Assembly (NCBI RefSeq): GCF_000621725.1
Contig: NZ_JHXM01000008.1
Span: 62,001 to 126,000, forward strand
Length of the DNA stretch: 64,000 nucleotides
Source of the DNA: Xylanibacter brevis ATCC 19188
GTDB taxonomy: Bacteria; Bacteroidota; Bacteroidia; Bacteroidales; Bacteroidaceae
Direction: 5' to 3'
Below the pieces are notes generated by a model, which was not told the origin of the DNA, searched no databases, and saw only the letters and a list, made by a program, of their open reading frames with translations. Positions 1-9,049 of this stretch are shown here, one piece after another (the first letter of the stretch is position 1; the number at the start of each line of letters is the position of its first letter). The position numbers and the translations under genes were made by a program.

Positions 1-3000
1 CCTACTTTCATCAAGGAGAAGGTGAAGAAGGAAAAACGTGAGTTCTTTATTCCTAAATTATCGCGCGAACGTAATTTGTATGGAAGTGAATTTGAAATAA
101 AGCTTCGCAATAAATTGGAACAAAAGGCGATAGCAAGGGAGTGTGCGGCATGGATAAGAAACAAAGTATGTTTTAAGTCAAATGCCTCACACGAAGCTAT
201 GGGTGGTTTCTTGCATCTGAAAGGTGATAGTCAGAATGCTTATGTTCCATTCAATGAGTTTACAACAACAGAACTGGGATGTGAGCGTGGCAACAATGTT
301 TACTCCATGGTAAATGTTATGCCTTCTCCTTTTGCAGAAGAATATCTTAAAATTTTCAATGAACAATGGAATAATAAGGATAAGTTTGTTGATGTAACTG
401 AACGAGTACTGGAATACATAGAAACAGTATATAATGAGAACTCGCCCGAATTTGTTTATTTCCTAACTCTTTATAATATCTTCAATGAATTTCTTGATGA
501 CATTTCTGAAGATGTTTTGCCCAATGAAAAAACTGGGTTTAAGACGAGCTTGATATGGAATAAGCTATATAATTTTCAGCGTGATGCCGTACTTGCTATA
601 ATCAATAAACTTGAAAAGTATAATGGTTGCATTCTTGCAGACAGTGTGGGTTTAGGTAAAACTTTCACGGCTCTTGCTGTTATCAAATATTATGAGAACC
701 GAAACAAGTCTGTACTTGTTCTCTGTCCTAAAAAGCTAAATGAAAACTGGATAACTTTCCGTTCTAATTACAAAAATAACCCTATAGCTGGTGACCGTTT
801 GAGATATGATATTCTCTTCCATAGTGACCTATCACGTGATAAGGGATTGAGTAACGGCATGAACTTGGAGCATATCAATTGGGGAAATTATGATCTTATC
901 GTCATTGATGAAAGTCATAACTTCCGTAATGGTGGAAACATCGATGATGAAGATGATGTGGACATCTGGGATGAAGATGCACCAAAAAAGAAAGAAAATC
1001 GCTATCAACGTTTGATGAAGCGAGTGATAAGGGCAGGTGTTAAGACAAAAGTCTTGATGCTCAGTGCTACGCCGGTGAACAATCGCTTCAATGATTTGCG
1101 TAATCAGTTACAGTTGGCTTATGAAGGTAAAGAAGAAATCATAAACGAGGCATTGGAACTAGACAAAGGTATCGATGTCGTGTTTGCTAATGCCCAGCGT
1201 GCTTACACTTCATGGGCAAAGTTACCCGCTGAGGAGCGCACTACAGAGCGGTTGCTTGATAAATTAAGTTTTGATTTCTTCCAGTTGTTAGATGCCGTAA
1301 CAATAGCGAGGTCGCGCAGTCATATCGTTAAATATTACGATACCAAAGATATCGGCAAGTTCCCGACTCGATTGGCACCAATAACCCGTCGCCCGAAGTT
1401 GACTGACCTGGATAGTGCTATCAATTTTTCTGAAATAGCCGAGTTGTTGAACAGACTTAATTTGAGTATATATACTCCATCACTTTACCTTTTAGAGAGT
1501 GCTAGAGAAGACTATGAGATAAACTTGGATGGCAGTGGTATATCTATAGATGGTCGAGAAAAAGGATTGAGAAAGCTCATGGCCACAAATATGCTCAAAC
1601 GTCTGGAAAGTTCAGTAAATTCTTTCCGGCTTACTATAACCAGGATTGATGGTTACATTGATGAAACAGTCAAACAAATCAATGACTTTGAAAAGAATCG
1701 TGCAAACAAAACAATTGACGTGACCGATTTCTTGGATGATTTTGATAGTTACGATGTAGAAGATGACGCTTTGGTGGGACGCAAATCGAAAGTTAATCTG
1801 AATGATATGGATTACCTTAGTTGGCGTACAGACTTGTTGGCTGACAAGGAACGTCTTGATTTGCTTCTTCTCATGCTCAAAGATATTACGCCAGAACATG
1901 ACAGTAAATTACAGATGCTATATCGGGACTTGCTGCATAAGTTCGAGCATAACATTAACGATGGCAATAAGAAGGTTCTTATCTTTACTGCATTTGCAGA
2001 TACAGCTGATTATTTATATCAGGAGTTGTCTGACAAAATAAAGAAAGAGTGTGGACTGAATGTTGCGCTTATCACTGGAACAACTGATGGTAAGTGTACA
2101 ATCCCCAAGTTCCCTCTAAGCTATAACAATGTCCTTACTTATTTCTCACCCAAGTCTAAGGATAGGGCAACAATTTTCCCAAAAGCAACAGATGAAATAG
2201 ATGTTCTGATAGCTACAGACTGTATTTCAGAGGGACAAAACTTGCAGGATTGTGACTACTTGATTAACTATGACATCCACTGGAACCCAGTGCGCATCAT
2301 TCAGCGATTTGGACGAATTGATCGTATTGGTAGTGAGAATGATGTAATCCAGCTCGTCAATTACTGGCCAGATATGGAACTTGATGATTACATCAAATTG
2401 AAAGGTCGCGTAGAGAGCCGAATGAAAGCAACAGTGTTGACAAGTACAGGCGATGACAATCTCCTTTCTGAAAACGAAAAGGGAGATTTGGAATATCGTA
2501 AGAATCAGTTAAAACGATTGCAAGAACAAGTCGTTGATATTGAGGATATGGACACTGGAATCAATATTATGGACTTGGGACTGAATGAGTTCCGTCTTGA
2601 CTTACTTGCTTATATCAAAGAAAATCAGGATGTAGAACATGCTCCGTTCGGCATGAGTGCTATTGTTCGTGGTAATGACATTGTGAAGCCAGGTGTTATA
2701 TTTATCCTTAGAAATAGAAATAAGGATATTAACACTGATAAGAAGAATTTACTCCACCCATTCTACATGATTTATTTGTCTGATACGGGTGAAGTTATAT
2801 GTGACTATCTACATCCTAAAAAGTTGCTTGATAGCATGAGACATATATGTAAGGGGAAAGATAAACCTGATATGGACTTATGTCAAGCATTTAACAAAGC
2901 TACTGCGGATGGTCGAAAGATGGGGCACTATAGTGATTTGCTGCATAAGGCCATAGAAAGCATTATCAGTGTAAAAGAAGAATCTGACCTTGACAGCCTT

Positions 3001-3087
3001 TTTTCAGTTGGCGAAACAACTGCATTATTAGGTGATATTAAAGGGTTGGATGACTTTGAATTGATTACATTTTTAGTAATAAAGTAG
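1..3087 (+). CDS. SNF2-type DEAD/DEAH helicase, 5'-truncated by the window edge
   Basis: Superfamily 2 helicase of the type found with type III restriction systems. Numbering from a GTG at 22, Walker A is ADSVGLGKT near residues 206-214 and the DEAH-type Walker B is DESH near 296-299. The C-terminal helicase lobe has TDCISEGQNLQ near 732-742 and the arginine-finger stretch QRFGRIDRIG near 763-772. The reading frame is open leftwards from position 22 to position 1, so the true start is probably outside the window and the GTG may be internal. Relatives carry an N-terminal phospholipase D-like domain; residues 1-150 could be the end of one, but no HKD motif is visible. The next gene starts 3 bases after the stop, so they are probably co-transcribed. 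The link to DNA defence comes from the neighbours. Confidence 0.85.
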   Translation, partial: PTFIKEKVKKEKREFFIPKLSRERNLYGSEFEIKLRNKLEQKAIARECAAWIRNKVCFKSNASHEAMGGFLHLKGDSQNAYVPFNEFTTTELGCERGNNVYSMVNVMPSPFAEEYLKIFNEQWNNKDKFVDVTERVLEYIETVYNENSPEFVYFLTLYNIFNEFLDDISEDVLPNEKTGFKTSLIWNKLYNFQRDAVLAIINKLEKYNGCILADSVGLGKTFTALAVIKYYENRNKSVLVLCPKKLNENWITFRSNYKNNPIAGDRLRYDILFHSDLSRDKGLSNGMNLEHINWGNYDLIVIDESHNFRNGGNIDDEDDVDIWDEDAPKKKENRYQRLMKRVIRAGVKTKVLMLSATPVNNRFNDLRNQLQLAYEGKEEIINEALELDKGIDVVFANAQRAYTSWAKLPAEERTTERLLDKLSFDFFQLLDAVTIARSRSHIVKYYDTKDIGKFPTRLAPITRRPKLTDLDSAINFSEIAELLNRLNLSIYTPSLYLLESAREDYEINLDGSGISIDGREKGLRKLMATNMLKRLESSVNSFRLTITRIDGYIDETVKQINDFEKNRANKTIDVTDFLDDFDSYDVEDDALVGRKSKVNLNDMDYLSWRTDLLADKERLDLLLLMLKDITPEHDSKLQMLYRDLLHKFEHNINDGNKKVLIFTAFADTADYLYQELSDKIKKECGLNVALITGTTDGKCTIPKFPLSYNNVLTYFSPKSKDRATIFPKATDEIDVLIATDCISEGQNLQDCDYLINYDIHWNPVRIIQRFGRIDRIGSENDVIQLVNYWPDMELDDYIKLKGRVESRMKATVLTSTGDDNLLSENEKGDLEYRKNQLKRLQEQVVDIEDMDTGINIMDLGLNEFRLDLLAYIKENQDVEHAPFGMSAIVRGNDIVKPGVIFILRNRNKDINTDKKNLLHPFYMIYLSDTGEVICDYLHPKKLLDSMRHICKGKDKPDMDLCQAFNKATADGRKMGHYSDLLHKAIESIISVKEESDLDSLFSVGETTALLGDIKGLDDFELITFLVIK

Positions 3088-3090
3088 TGT

Positions 3091-3735
3091 ATGATAAAAT
3101 TCCCAGATAGCACACGTGTAGGAAAGAATGTACCGAAAAATGTTTTTTATAAACATTTGGAGGTTAATACCAAAATGAAACGTATCTTCGTAAACGAAGT
3201 AGAGCGTATCACTTGGGCATATAAGTTTGCTCCTTCAACATTAAATGTTGCGGATGGGAAAGCCGTTCATGAGATTACTGTCTTTGAAGTGGATATGAAG
3301 GTTATGGAGTGTCCAACAGAAATGTTCGTGTTTATAGACAAGAACCTTCCCAGACATACCATTTTTATATTAAACAATGGCAGTAAAAGATGCATGGTTA
3401 TCAACTATAAAGAAGCAGTACCTGGTAATAGTACTCAACCCTATAAGGTGACAAAGACTTATCAGAGTGACTGGCAAAATGTTTCGGAAGGAAATCTTCA
3501 AATTGAGGGGTCATCAATGGATGCTCTCTATGAAAATTTTGTTCGACAGGTAGCTGGAACTCAAATATCCGAAATGGGTGGAACACTAAAGGAGGATATT
3601 AAAATAAGTTTAGAGCAACAAACATTAAAAAAAGAGATTGAAGCTCTAAAAAAACGTATCGCTCTTGAACGTCAGCCGCAAAAGAAGTTTATGCTACATA
3701 AACAATTAAAAGAATTAGAAAATAAACTAAAATAA
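3091..3735 (+). CDS. DUF4391 domain protein
   Basis: A 214-residue protein that I recognise as DUF4391, a family usually found between an SNF2-type helicase and a type III Mod gene, exactly as here. The body (about residues 10-160) is a mixed alpha/beta domain with conserved-looking aromatic and acidic positions. The last 40 residues are Lys/Glu-rich and probably coiled coil. No catalytic motif is obvious, and its biochemical role is unknown. It starts 3 bases after the helicase stop and ends 1 base before the Mod1 start, so translation is likely coupled. Confidence 0.75.
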   Translation: MIKFPDSTRVGKNVPKNVFYKHLEVNTKMKRIFVNEVERITWAYKFAPSTLNVADGKAVHEITVFEVDMKVMECPTEMFVFIDKNLPRHTIFILNNGSKRCMVINYKEAVPGNSTQPYKVTKTYQSDWQNVSEGNLQIEGSSMDALYENFVRQVAGTQISEMGGTLKEDIKISLEQQTLKKEIEALKKRIALERQPQKKFMLHKQLKELENKLK

Positions 3736-3736
3736 T

Positions 3737-5677
3737 ATGGATAAGCTGCAATTGATTGTCAATAATGGTGTTACAGATAACATCAAGAAAATAGCATCTT
3801 TGTTTCCGAATTGTGTTACAGAAACAACAGATGCAGATGGACAAACTAAGTTTGCTGTGGACTTCGATAAACTGCGTCAGGAATTAAGCACGGAAGTTGT
3901 TGAAGGCAAGGGTGAACGATTTGAATTTGTGTGGCCAGATAAGAAAAAGGCCATACTTCTTGCCAATTCACCAATTACGGCAACTTTGCGCCCTGACCGC
4001 AATCTAAGTAAAGATTTTGATAATACTCAGAATATTTATATCGAGGGGGATAACCTTGACGTGTTGAAGTGTCTGAAAGAAACCTATCTCAAACAAGTGA
4101 AGGTTATTTATATAGATCCTCCATATAACACTGGCAAGGATTTTGTGTATCAAGACAATTACACAGAAAGTGTGTCTGAGTATATAACAAAGTCTGGAGA
4201 ATATGATGACCAAGGTAATCGACTCGTACCGAATATGGAAAGTAGTGGTCGTTTCCATACCCAATGGCTCAATAATATTTATCCAAGATTAAAGATTGCC
4301 AGAGACTTGTTAAAAGAAGATGGCGTTATCTTTATATCGATAGATGACAACGAAGTTGAAAACTTAAAGAAGGTTTGTGACGAGATTTTCGGTGAAAGCA
4401 ATTTCGTAGGTCAGTTGATTTTGAAGACTGCAACCGACAACAACCCATCTCAAATTAACATTGAGCATGAGTACATGTTGTGCTATGCTAAAAGTAAATA
4501 TGCTCAGAAGAATTGGACAAGGCAGAGTGAGGCTGCTGGTAGAATTATTGAGCAATATAAGCAGTTGAAAAAACAGGGTGGCAGCAATGAAGAAATTCAG
4601 AAAGAACTGCGTAAATGGATTAAAGCCAATAAGGACAACCTGCCACAAGTAGCACATTACAATAATGTCGATGACAGAGGTGTTTACAGTAGTTCCAGCA
4701 ATTCTTCCAACCCCCATCCTGGAGGTTATATGTTTGACATCATTCATCCCAAAACAGGTAAGGCTTGCCCAAAGCCTGCCAATGGATGGCGTTGGCCAGA
4801 GAAAACTTTTTGGGCTTACGACAAAGATGGCGATATTGAATGGGGCGTGGATGAAACAACCCAGCCTCACGTAAAGAAGCGTATCGAAACATCTGTAGAG
4901 TATCTTCGCACGTTAATCTATGAAGATAATCGCGCTACAACCATGATGTTGGCTGAACTTTTCGATGGACATAAGATTTTTGATAATCCTAAACCTGTTA
5001 ACGTATTGGCAAGGATTCTTGAATTTGTCACAAGTGACGATGACATTATTCTTGATTTCTTCTCAGGAAGCGCATCAACAGCTCACGCTGTAATGCAATT
5101 AAATGCTAAAGATAATGGCAAGCGTCGTTTTATCATGGTTCAAATACCAGAGAATACCGATCCTAAGAGCGAAGCCTACAAGTGTGGCTATAAAACCCTA
5201 TGTCAAATAGGAGAAGAGCGCATACGTAGGGCTGGAGAGAAGATAAAGTCAGAAACAGATGCAGATATAGACTATGGCTTCCGTGTCTTAAAATTGAGCG
5301 ACAGTAATATGTTGGATGTGTACTATACTCCAGCTGAGCTGAAGCAATCAGACTTGGAATTGGTTATGGATAATGTCAAAGATGGACGTTCTCCAGAAGA
5401 CTTGCTTTTCCAAGTTATGTTGGAACTTGGTGCAACTTTGGACAGCTCAATTGTCATCAAAGATATTGCAGGAAAAAAGGTATATAGCGTAGCAGACGGC
5501 TATTTGGTTGCTTGCTTTGACTATCAAGTAACAGATGACGTGGTGAAAGCCATAGCTCAAATGCAACCTCAGTATGCTGTTCTGCGTGATAGCTCACTGG
5601 CTGATGATAGTACAGCCACGAACTTTGAGCAAATCTTCAAGACTTATTCACCGTCAACTACGACAAAAATACTATAA
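3737..5677 (+). CDS. mod: Type III restriction-modification DNA methyltransferase, Mod subunit 1
   Basis: Adenine-N6 DNA methyltransferase of the beta class. The catalytic motif DPPYNTG is at residues 127-133 and the AdoMet-binding motif DFFSGSAST follows at 440-448; the order catalytic, target recognition, AdoMet is typical of type III Mod. Residues about 150-430 form the presumed target-recognition region. At 646 residues the length fits Mod proteins. The N-terminal 135 and C-terminal 200 residues closely match Mod2 (9050-11023) while the centres do not, so the two should recognise different sequences. It sets the specificity of a Mod/Res complex whose Res gene lies downstream at 11027. Confidence 0.93.
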   Translation: MDKLQLIVNNGVTDNIKKIASLFPNCVTETTDADGQTKFAVDFDKLRQELSTEVVEGKGERFEFVWPDKKKAILLANSPITATLRPDRNLSKDFDNTQNIYIEGDNLDVLKCLKETYLKQVKVIYIDPPYNTGKDFVYQDNYTESVSEYITKSGEYDDQGNRLVPNMESSGRFHTQWLNNIYPRLKIARDLLKEDGVIFISIDDNEVENLKKVCDEIFGESNFVGQLILKTATDNNPSQINIEHEYMLCYAKSKYAQKNWTRQSEAAGRIIEQYKQLKKQGGSNEEIQKELRKWIKANKDNLPQVAHYNNVDDRGVYSSSSNSSNPHPGGYMFDIIHPKTGKACPKPANGWRWPEKTFWAYDKDGDIEWGVDETTQPHVKKRIETSVEYLRTLIYEDNRATTMMLAELFDGHKIFDNPKPVNVLARILEFVTSDDDIILDFFSGSASTAHAVMQLNAKDNGKRRFIMVQIPENTDPKSEAYKCGYKTLCQIGEERIRRAGEKIKSETDADIDYGFRVLKLSDSNMLDVYYTPAELKQSDLELVMDNVKDGRSPEDLLFQVMLELGATLDSSIVIKDIAGKKVYSVADGYLVACFDYQVTDDVVKAIAQMQPQYAVLRDSSLADDSTATNFEQIFKTYSPSTTTKIL

Positions 5678-5682
5678 ATGAT

Positions 5683-7722
5683 ATGGCAGAGCTGCAGGTC
5701 AGTAGAAAAAACATAGCTTCACTATTGAGCATGTCCGATTCAGCAAATAAGGATAAGCTCTATGTGATACCAGAGTACCAGCGTCCGTATCGTTGGGGCG
5801 AAAATGAGTGTGATACACTTTGGACAGACATAAAAAACTTTTTCAATGAAAAGCGGAAAAGTGAGGATGCGCCAAAAGAGTATTTCATCGGCACCATTGT
5901 AACCTGTACCGACGAAGCTAACAAGAATGAAATAAACATCATCGATGGTCAGCAACGTATGACCTCATTGATGTTACTTCTCCGTGCTTTTTACTTGAAA
6001 CTGGAGAAGATGAAGGAACTATGGCCTAATGATGAGGATATTGAGGGACTGATGCAACAGATTGAACCATGCATTTGGAAAGTTGATAAGATGTCGCGCA
6101 AGGTAAAGGATAGAACCTTGTTGAAGATTGATAGTCGTGTGGCTCTTGATAAAGATAACGACGACTTTAAAAATATTCTTTGTACAGGTGAGAAGCGAAA
6201 TAGTAATTCCGCCTATGCAAAGAACTACACTTATTTCTTTGACCAGTGCGAAAAGTTCGCTGCAGAGAACACGATGATGTGGAAGGAGTTGTGTCTAACC
6301 ATACTCAATGACTGCATTGTGTTCCCAATTGAGTGTGAAGACCTCAACTCAGCCCTGACGATTTTCAGTACGCTGAACAATCGCGGTCTGCCATTGTCCG
6401 ATTCTGACATTTTTAAGGCCGAATTATATAAGAAATTGAAGACTCCAGATGAGAAGTCTGCATTTACTGATGAATGGAAAAACCTTGAAGAACTTGTCGA
6501 GGACAGTGGACTAAGTATCAATGATATGTTCCGCTTTTACATGCACGTAATCCGTGCAAGAGATAATGTCACCGACAATGAGAAAGGACTTCGCAAGTTC
6601 TATGCAGGTGATAATTATAAGTATGATGAACTTCATAAGGATAATTTTTTTGAAAATATAAAAGACTTGGCTAAGTTCTGGGTTAATACATACGACAATG
6701 TAGGGACGTTCGACGAAGATAATCTTTATTACACCAAAGAAGCAATTAAGTACATTCATTGTTTGGTGAATTTCCCTAATGATTATTGGCGCTGTGTAGT
6801 TAGCGTGTTCTATATTAAGCATCGTGGAGAAGATGATTTCAAAGAACACATGGAAAAGTTCATGCGTGGGTTGTTGTCGTACATGCTTGTTCAGTTTATT
6901 GTCAAGCCACAGGTGAATGCAATCAAGCCGCCAACTTATAAGTTCTGTATAGACATCTACCACAATGGCGATACAGTATTCCAGAACATAATGCCGATAG
7001 ATTTTGCCGGCTTGATTGAACGATCATCACGCACAAGTGGCAAAGTGGTAAAAAGCGTAATACTCCTTAATTCTTATCTCTTCGATGTCCAGAGCAAGTT
7101 GCTAACTGGAAAGTTGGAGATAGAACATATCTTGCCGAAACGATGGAAGGAAGCTAACTATGCAGGTTGGACTCGTGATAGCGCAGAAGAGCATCTCGAA
7201 AGTATTGGTAATAAAATACCCTTTGAGAAGCGTCCTAACATTCGTGCTGGCAATGGATATTTTGGTGAGAAGAAACGGTACTATATTACATCACACGTAA
7301 AAGAAGTTCAAGATCTTGCAACTAATCACACTTCTGATGATTGGTTGCCAGAGGACATTGAACGTAGGCGCGATGAAGTATGCAATCGTTTAATTACATT
7401 CTTCAGTCAGAATCTTGTCAGTAGCGTAACTGAAGTGGAGCAAGAATCACAGCTTTTATTTGCAAAAAAAGGTAAGGAAAGCGTTAAACTTGATAAGGTT
7501 GTCGGTAATGGTATTACACGTTATCGTCTTGCGATAAATAGGAACATACCTAATCCAACTGCAATGCAAGCCATTTCTGGTACAATACCAGTAACGACTA
7601 CCATACAGGAGTTTGCAGACATCATTCAAGCAAAGAATGCTATTGACTTTGGTTTCTTTGCCTCGTTGCAAGAAGAACAAAGCATTAGCGATGAGTTTAA
7701 GGCGATATTAGAAAACGAATAA
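5683..7722 (+). CDS. DUF262/DUF1524 protein, GmrSD-like nuclease
   Basis: A 679-residue GmrSD-type protein. The N-terminal DUF262 domain carries IPEYQRPYRW near residues 26-35 and the ParB-like signature DGQQRM at 88-93, which in this family binds and hydrolyses nucleotide. An HNH-type DUF1524 motif, IEHILPKRW, lies at 480-488. About 150 residues follow the HNH region, longer than many relatives, perhaps an added DNA-binding tail. GmrSD enzymes cut modified phage DNA, so the protein could complement the neighbouring methylation-based system by attacking foreign modified DNA. That role is inferred. It starts 5 bases after Mod1. Confidence 0.85.
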   Translation: MAELQVSRKNIASLLSMSDSANKDKLYVIPEYQRPYRWGENECDTLWTDIKNFFNEKRKSEDAPKEYFIGTIVTCTDEANKNEINIIDGQQRMTSLMLLLRAFYLKLEKMKELWPNDEDIEGLMQQIEPCIWKVDKMSRKVKDRTLLKIDSRVALDKDNDDFKNILCTGEKRNSNSAYAKNYTYFFDQCEKFAAENTMMWKELCLTILNDCIVFPIECEDLNSALTIFSTLNNRGLPLSDSDIFKAELYKKLKTPDEKSAFTDEWKNLEELVEDSGLSINDMFRFYMHVIRARDNVTDNEKGLRKFYAGDNYKYDELHKDNFFENIKDLAKFWVNTYDNVGTFDEDNLYYTKEAIKYIHCLVNFPNDYWRCVVSVFYIKHRGEDDFKEHMEKFMRGLLSYMLVQFIVKPQVNAIKPPTYKFCIDIYHNGDTVFQNIMPIDFAGLIERSSRTSGKVVKSVILLNSYLFDVQSKLLTGKLEIEHILPKRWKEANYAGWTRDSAEEHLESIGNKIPFEKRPNIRAGNGYFGEKKRYYITSHVKEVQDLATNHTSDDWLPEDIERRRDEVCNRLITFFSQNLVSSVTEVEQESQLLFAKKGKESVKLDKVVGNGITRYRLAINRNIPNPTAMQAISGTIPVTTTIQEFADIIQAKNAIDFGFFASLQEEQSISDEFKAILENE

Positions 7723-7733
7723 ATGTGTTCATT

Positions 7734-9047
7734 ATGAAGTATAAATGTTTTCATATTATCATGATTTCATGTGTAGCGATGATAGTTTATGGCTGTTCAT
7801 CTGTTATGAAGAAGGCCAAAGTTAATGCATCGTACAATTCAGAAAAAGGGTCTATTTCTGTGGCTTTAGAAAATATAGATTCTTGTAACTATTCGTTGAA
7901 GATAAATGAATATGTCATTGGCAATGGAACAATCAATGAAAATGGAGAGTTAAACATTTTGAATCAGATTAAAAGCAAAGTTGACATCTGTAAGGAGGTG
8001 GCGTTGCTTGCTGCCAAAAACAATAATGAATTACAAGTATCTTTAAGTCTGACAGACCTATTGGACACGACATTTATTTATCACCTTATTCCATCTGTTG
8101 TTGTGCAGGATGATAATGTACAGTTTACAGGTGTAGGTGCAATGGTCATATCTAAATCTGCAAGTAGGAATGTAGATGAAGAGTTGAAACGTTGGCTTTT
8201 CCGCAAAAATGAAGTTGTTAGTGATAGCCTATTCTCAAGTATACGAACAAATTATCTTTATTTGACAGAAACTAATAATAATGATTTTGTTGTACGTGGC
8301 GAGATACCTGTGGTACATAGCTTATCTGGGAACAAATATTCTGTATCATGCAATATGAAAGCTGATTATTATGCTGTAGTTGCGTGCGATAATCAGAAAT
8401 TTATAGATAAGTTCGTAGAGAATTCAGTAGTTAAGGACTATAAGAATTTAAGTACATCAAAATCTAATATTGTTTGTGTTCCGGAAGACAATGAAAGTGG
8501 TTATTTCTGCATTGTGTTATTGGGAATAAATAAGGATTATTCTTATCAACAATTGCCTATTGCAGTAGTAGCAATGGATAATGTGGCTCCCAACAACAAT
8601 TACCTACCCGGAGTCTTTGAAGGATTTAACTTTAAAAACAAAACAAAAGTACATATGCCTAAAAATGCAACGGAGATATTTGGAAATGCATCTGTTCGTG
8701 CAGCACACTGGGATGGTAATGGATTAGAATGTAATGTTACTTTTCTTGTCAATTTTGCTGGTGATGCAAAATCTGCAACAATTCATAGACGAGGGGAATT
8801 ATGCTATCCAGATAAATACCTTGGTAATCATTTACCTGTGGCTAATAAAGTATTGTTTGCAAAAGACGGTTATGAACAGAGGTTTACATGGAAGATGCAT
8901 TTCGACGATGGTGATAATGAAATACCAGTGACTGTTGAAGATTATCATGGTAACAAGAGAGAGTATAATGTGGTAGTTCGTGCTGAGTTTGTTAGAAGCG
9001 ATGCACCACAGATTGACATAGATAATAACATTGATATATATAATTAA
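7734..9047 (+). CDS. Predicted lipoprotein of unknown function
   Basis: The likely start is the ATG at 7734; a GTG at 7725 would add three residues. The first 20 residues form a hydrophobic signal ending in a lipobox, VYG-Cys21, so the product should be exported and lipid-anchored. The remaining 417 residues have no motif I recognise. The last 100 are beta-rich, with a GDNEIPVTVEDYHGN stretch resembling an immunoglobulin-like fold. It lies between the DUF262 gene and Mod2 with gaps of 2-11 bases and the same orientation, so it is co-transcribed with cytoplasmic DNA-defence genes, an unusual partner for an envelope protein. A surface role such as blocking phage or plasmid entry is possible but not shown. 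Confidence 0.75.
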   Translation: MKYKCFHIIMISCVAMIVYGCSSVMKKAKVNASYNSEKGSISVALENIDSCNYSLKINEYVIGNGTINENGELNILNQIKSKVDICKEVALLAAKNNNELQVSLSLTDLLDTTFIYHLIPSVVVQDDNVQFTGVGAMVISKSASRNVDEELKRWLFRKNEVVSDSLFSSIRTNYLYLTETNNNDFVVRGEIPVVHSLSGNKYSVSCNMKADYYAVVACDNQKFIDKFVENSVVKDYKNLSTSKSNIVCVPEDNESGYFCIVLLGINKDYSYQQLPIAVVAMDNVAPNNNYLPGVFEGFNFKNKTKVHMPKNATEIFGNASVRAAHWDGNGLECNVTFLVNFAGDAKSATIHRRGELCYPDKYLGNHLPVANKVLFAKDGYEQRFTWKMHFDDGDNEIPVTVEDYHGNKREYNVVVRAEFVRSDAPQIDIDNNIDIYN

Positions 9048-9049
9048 CA

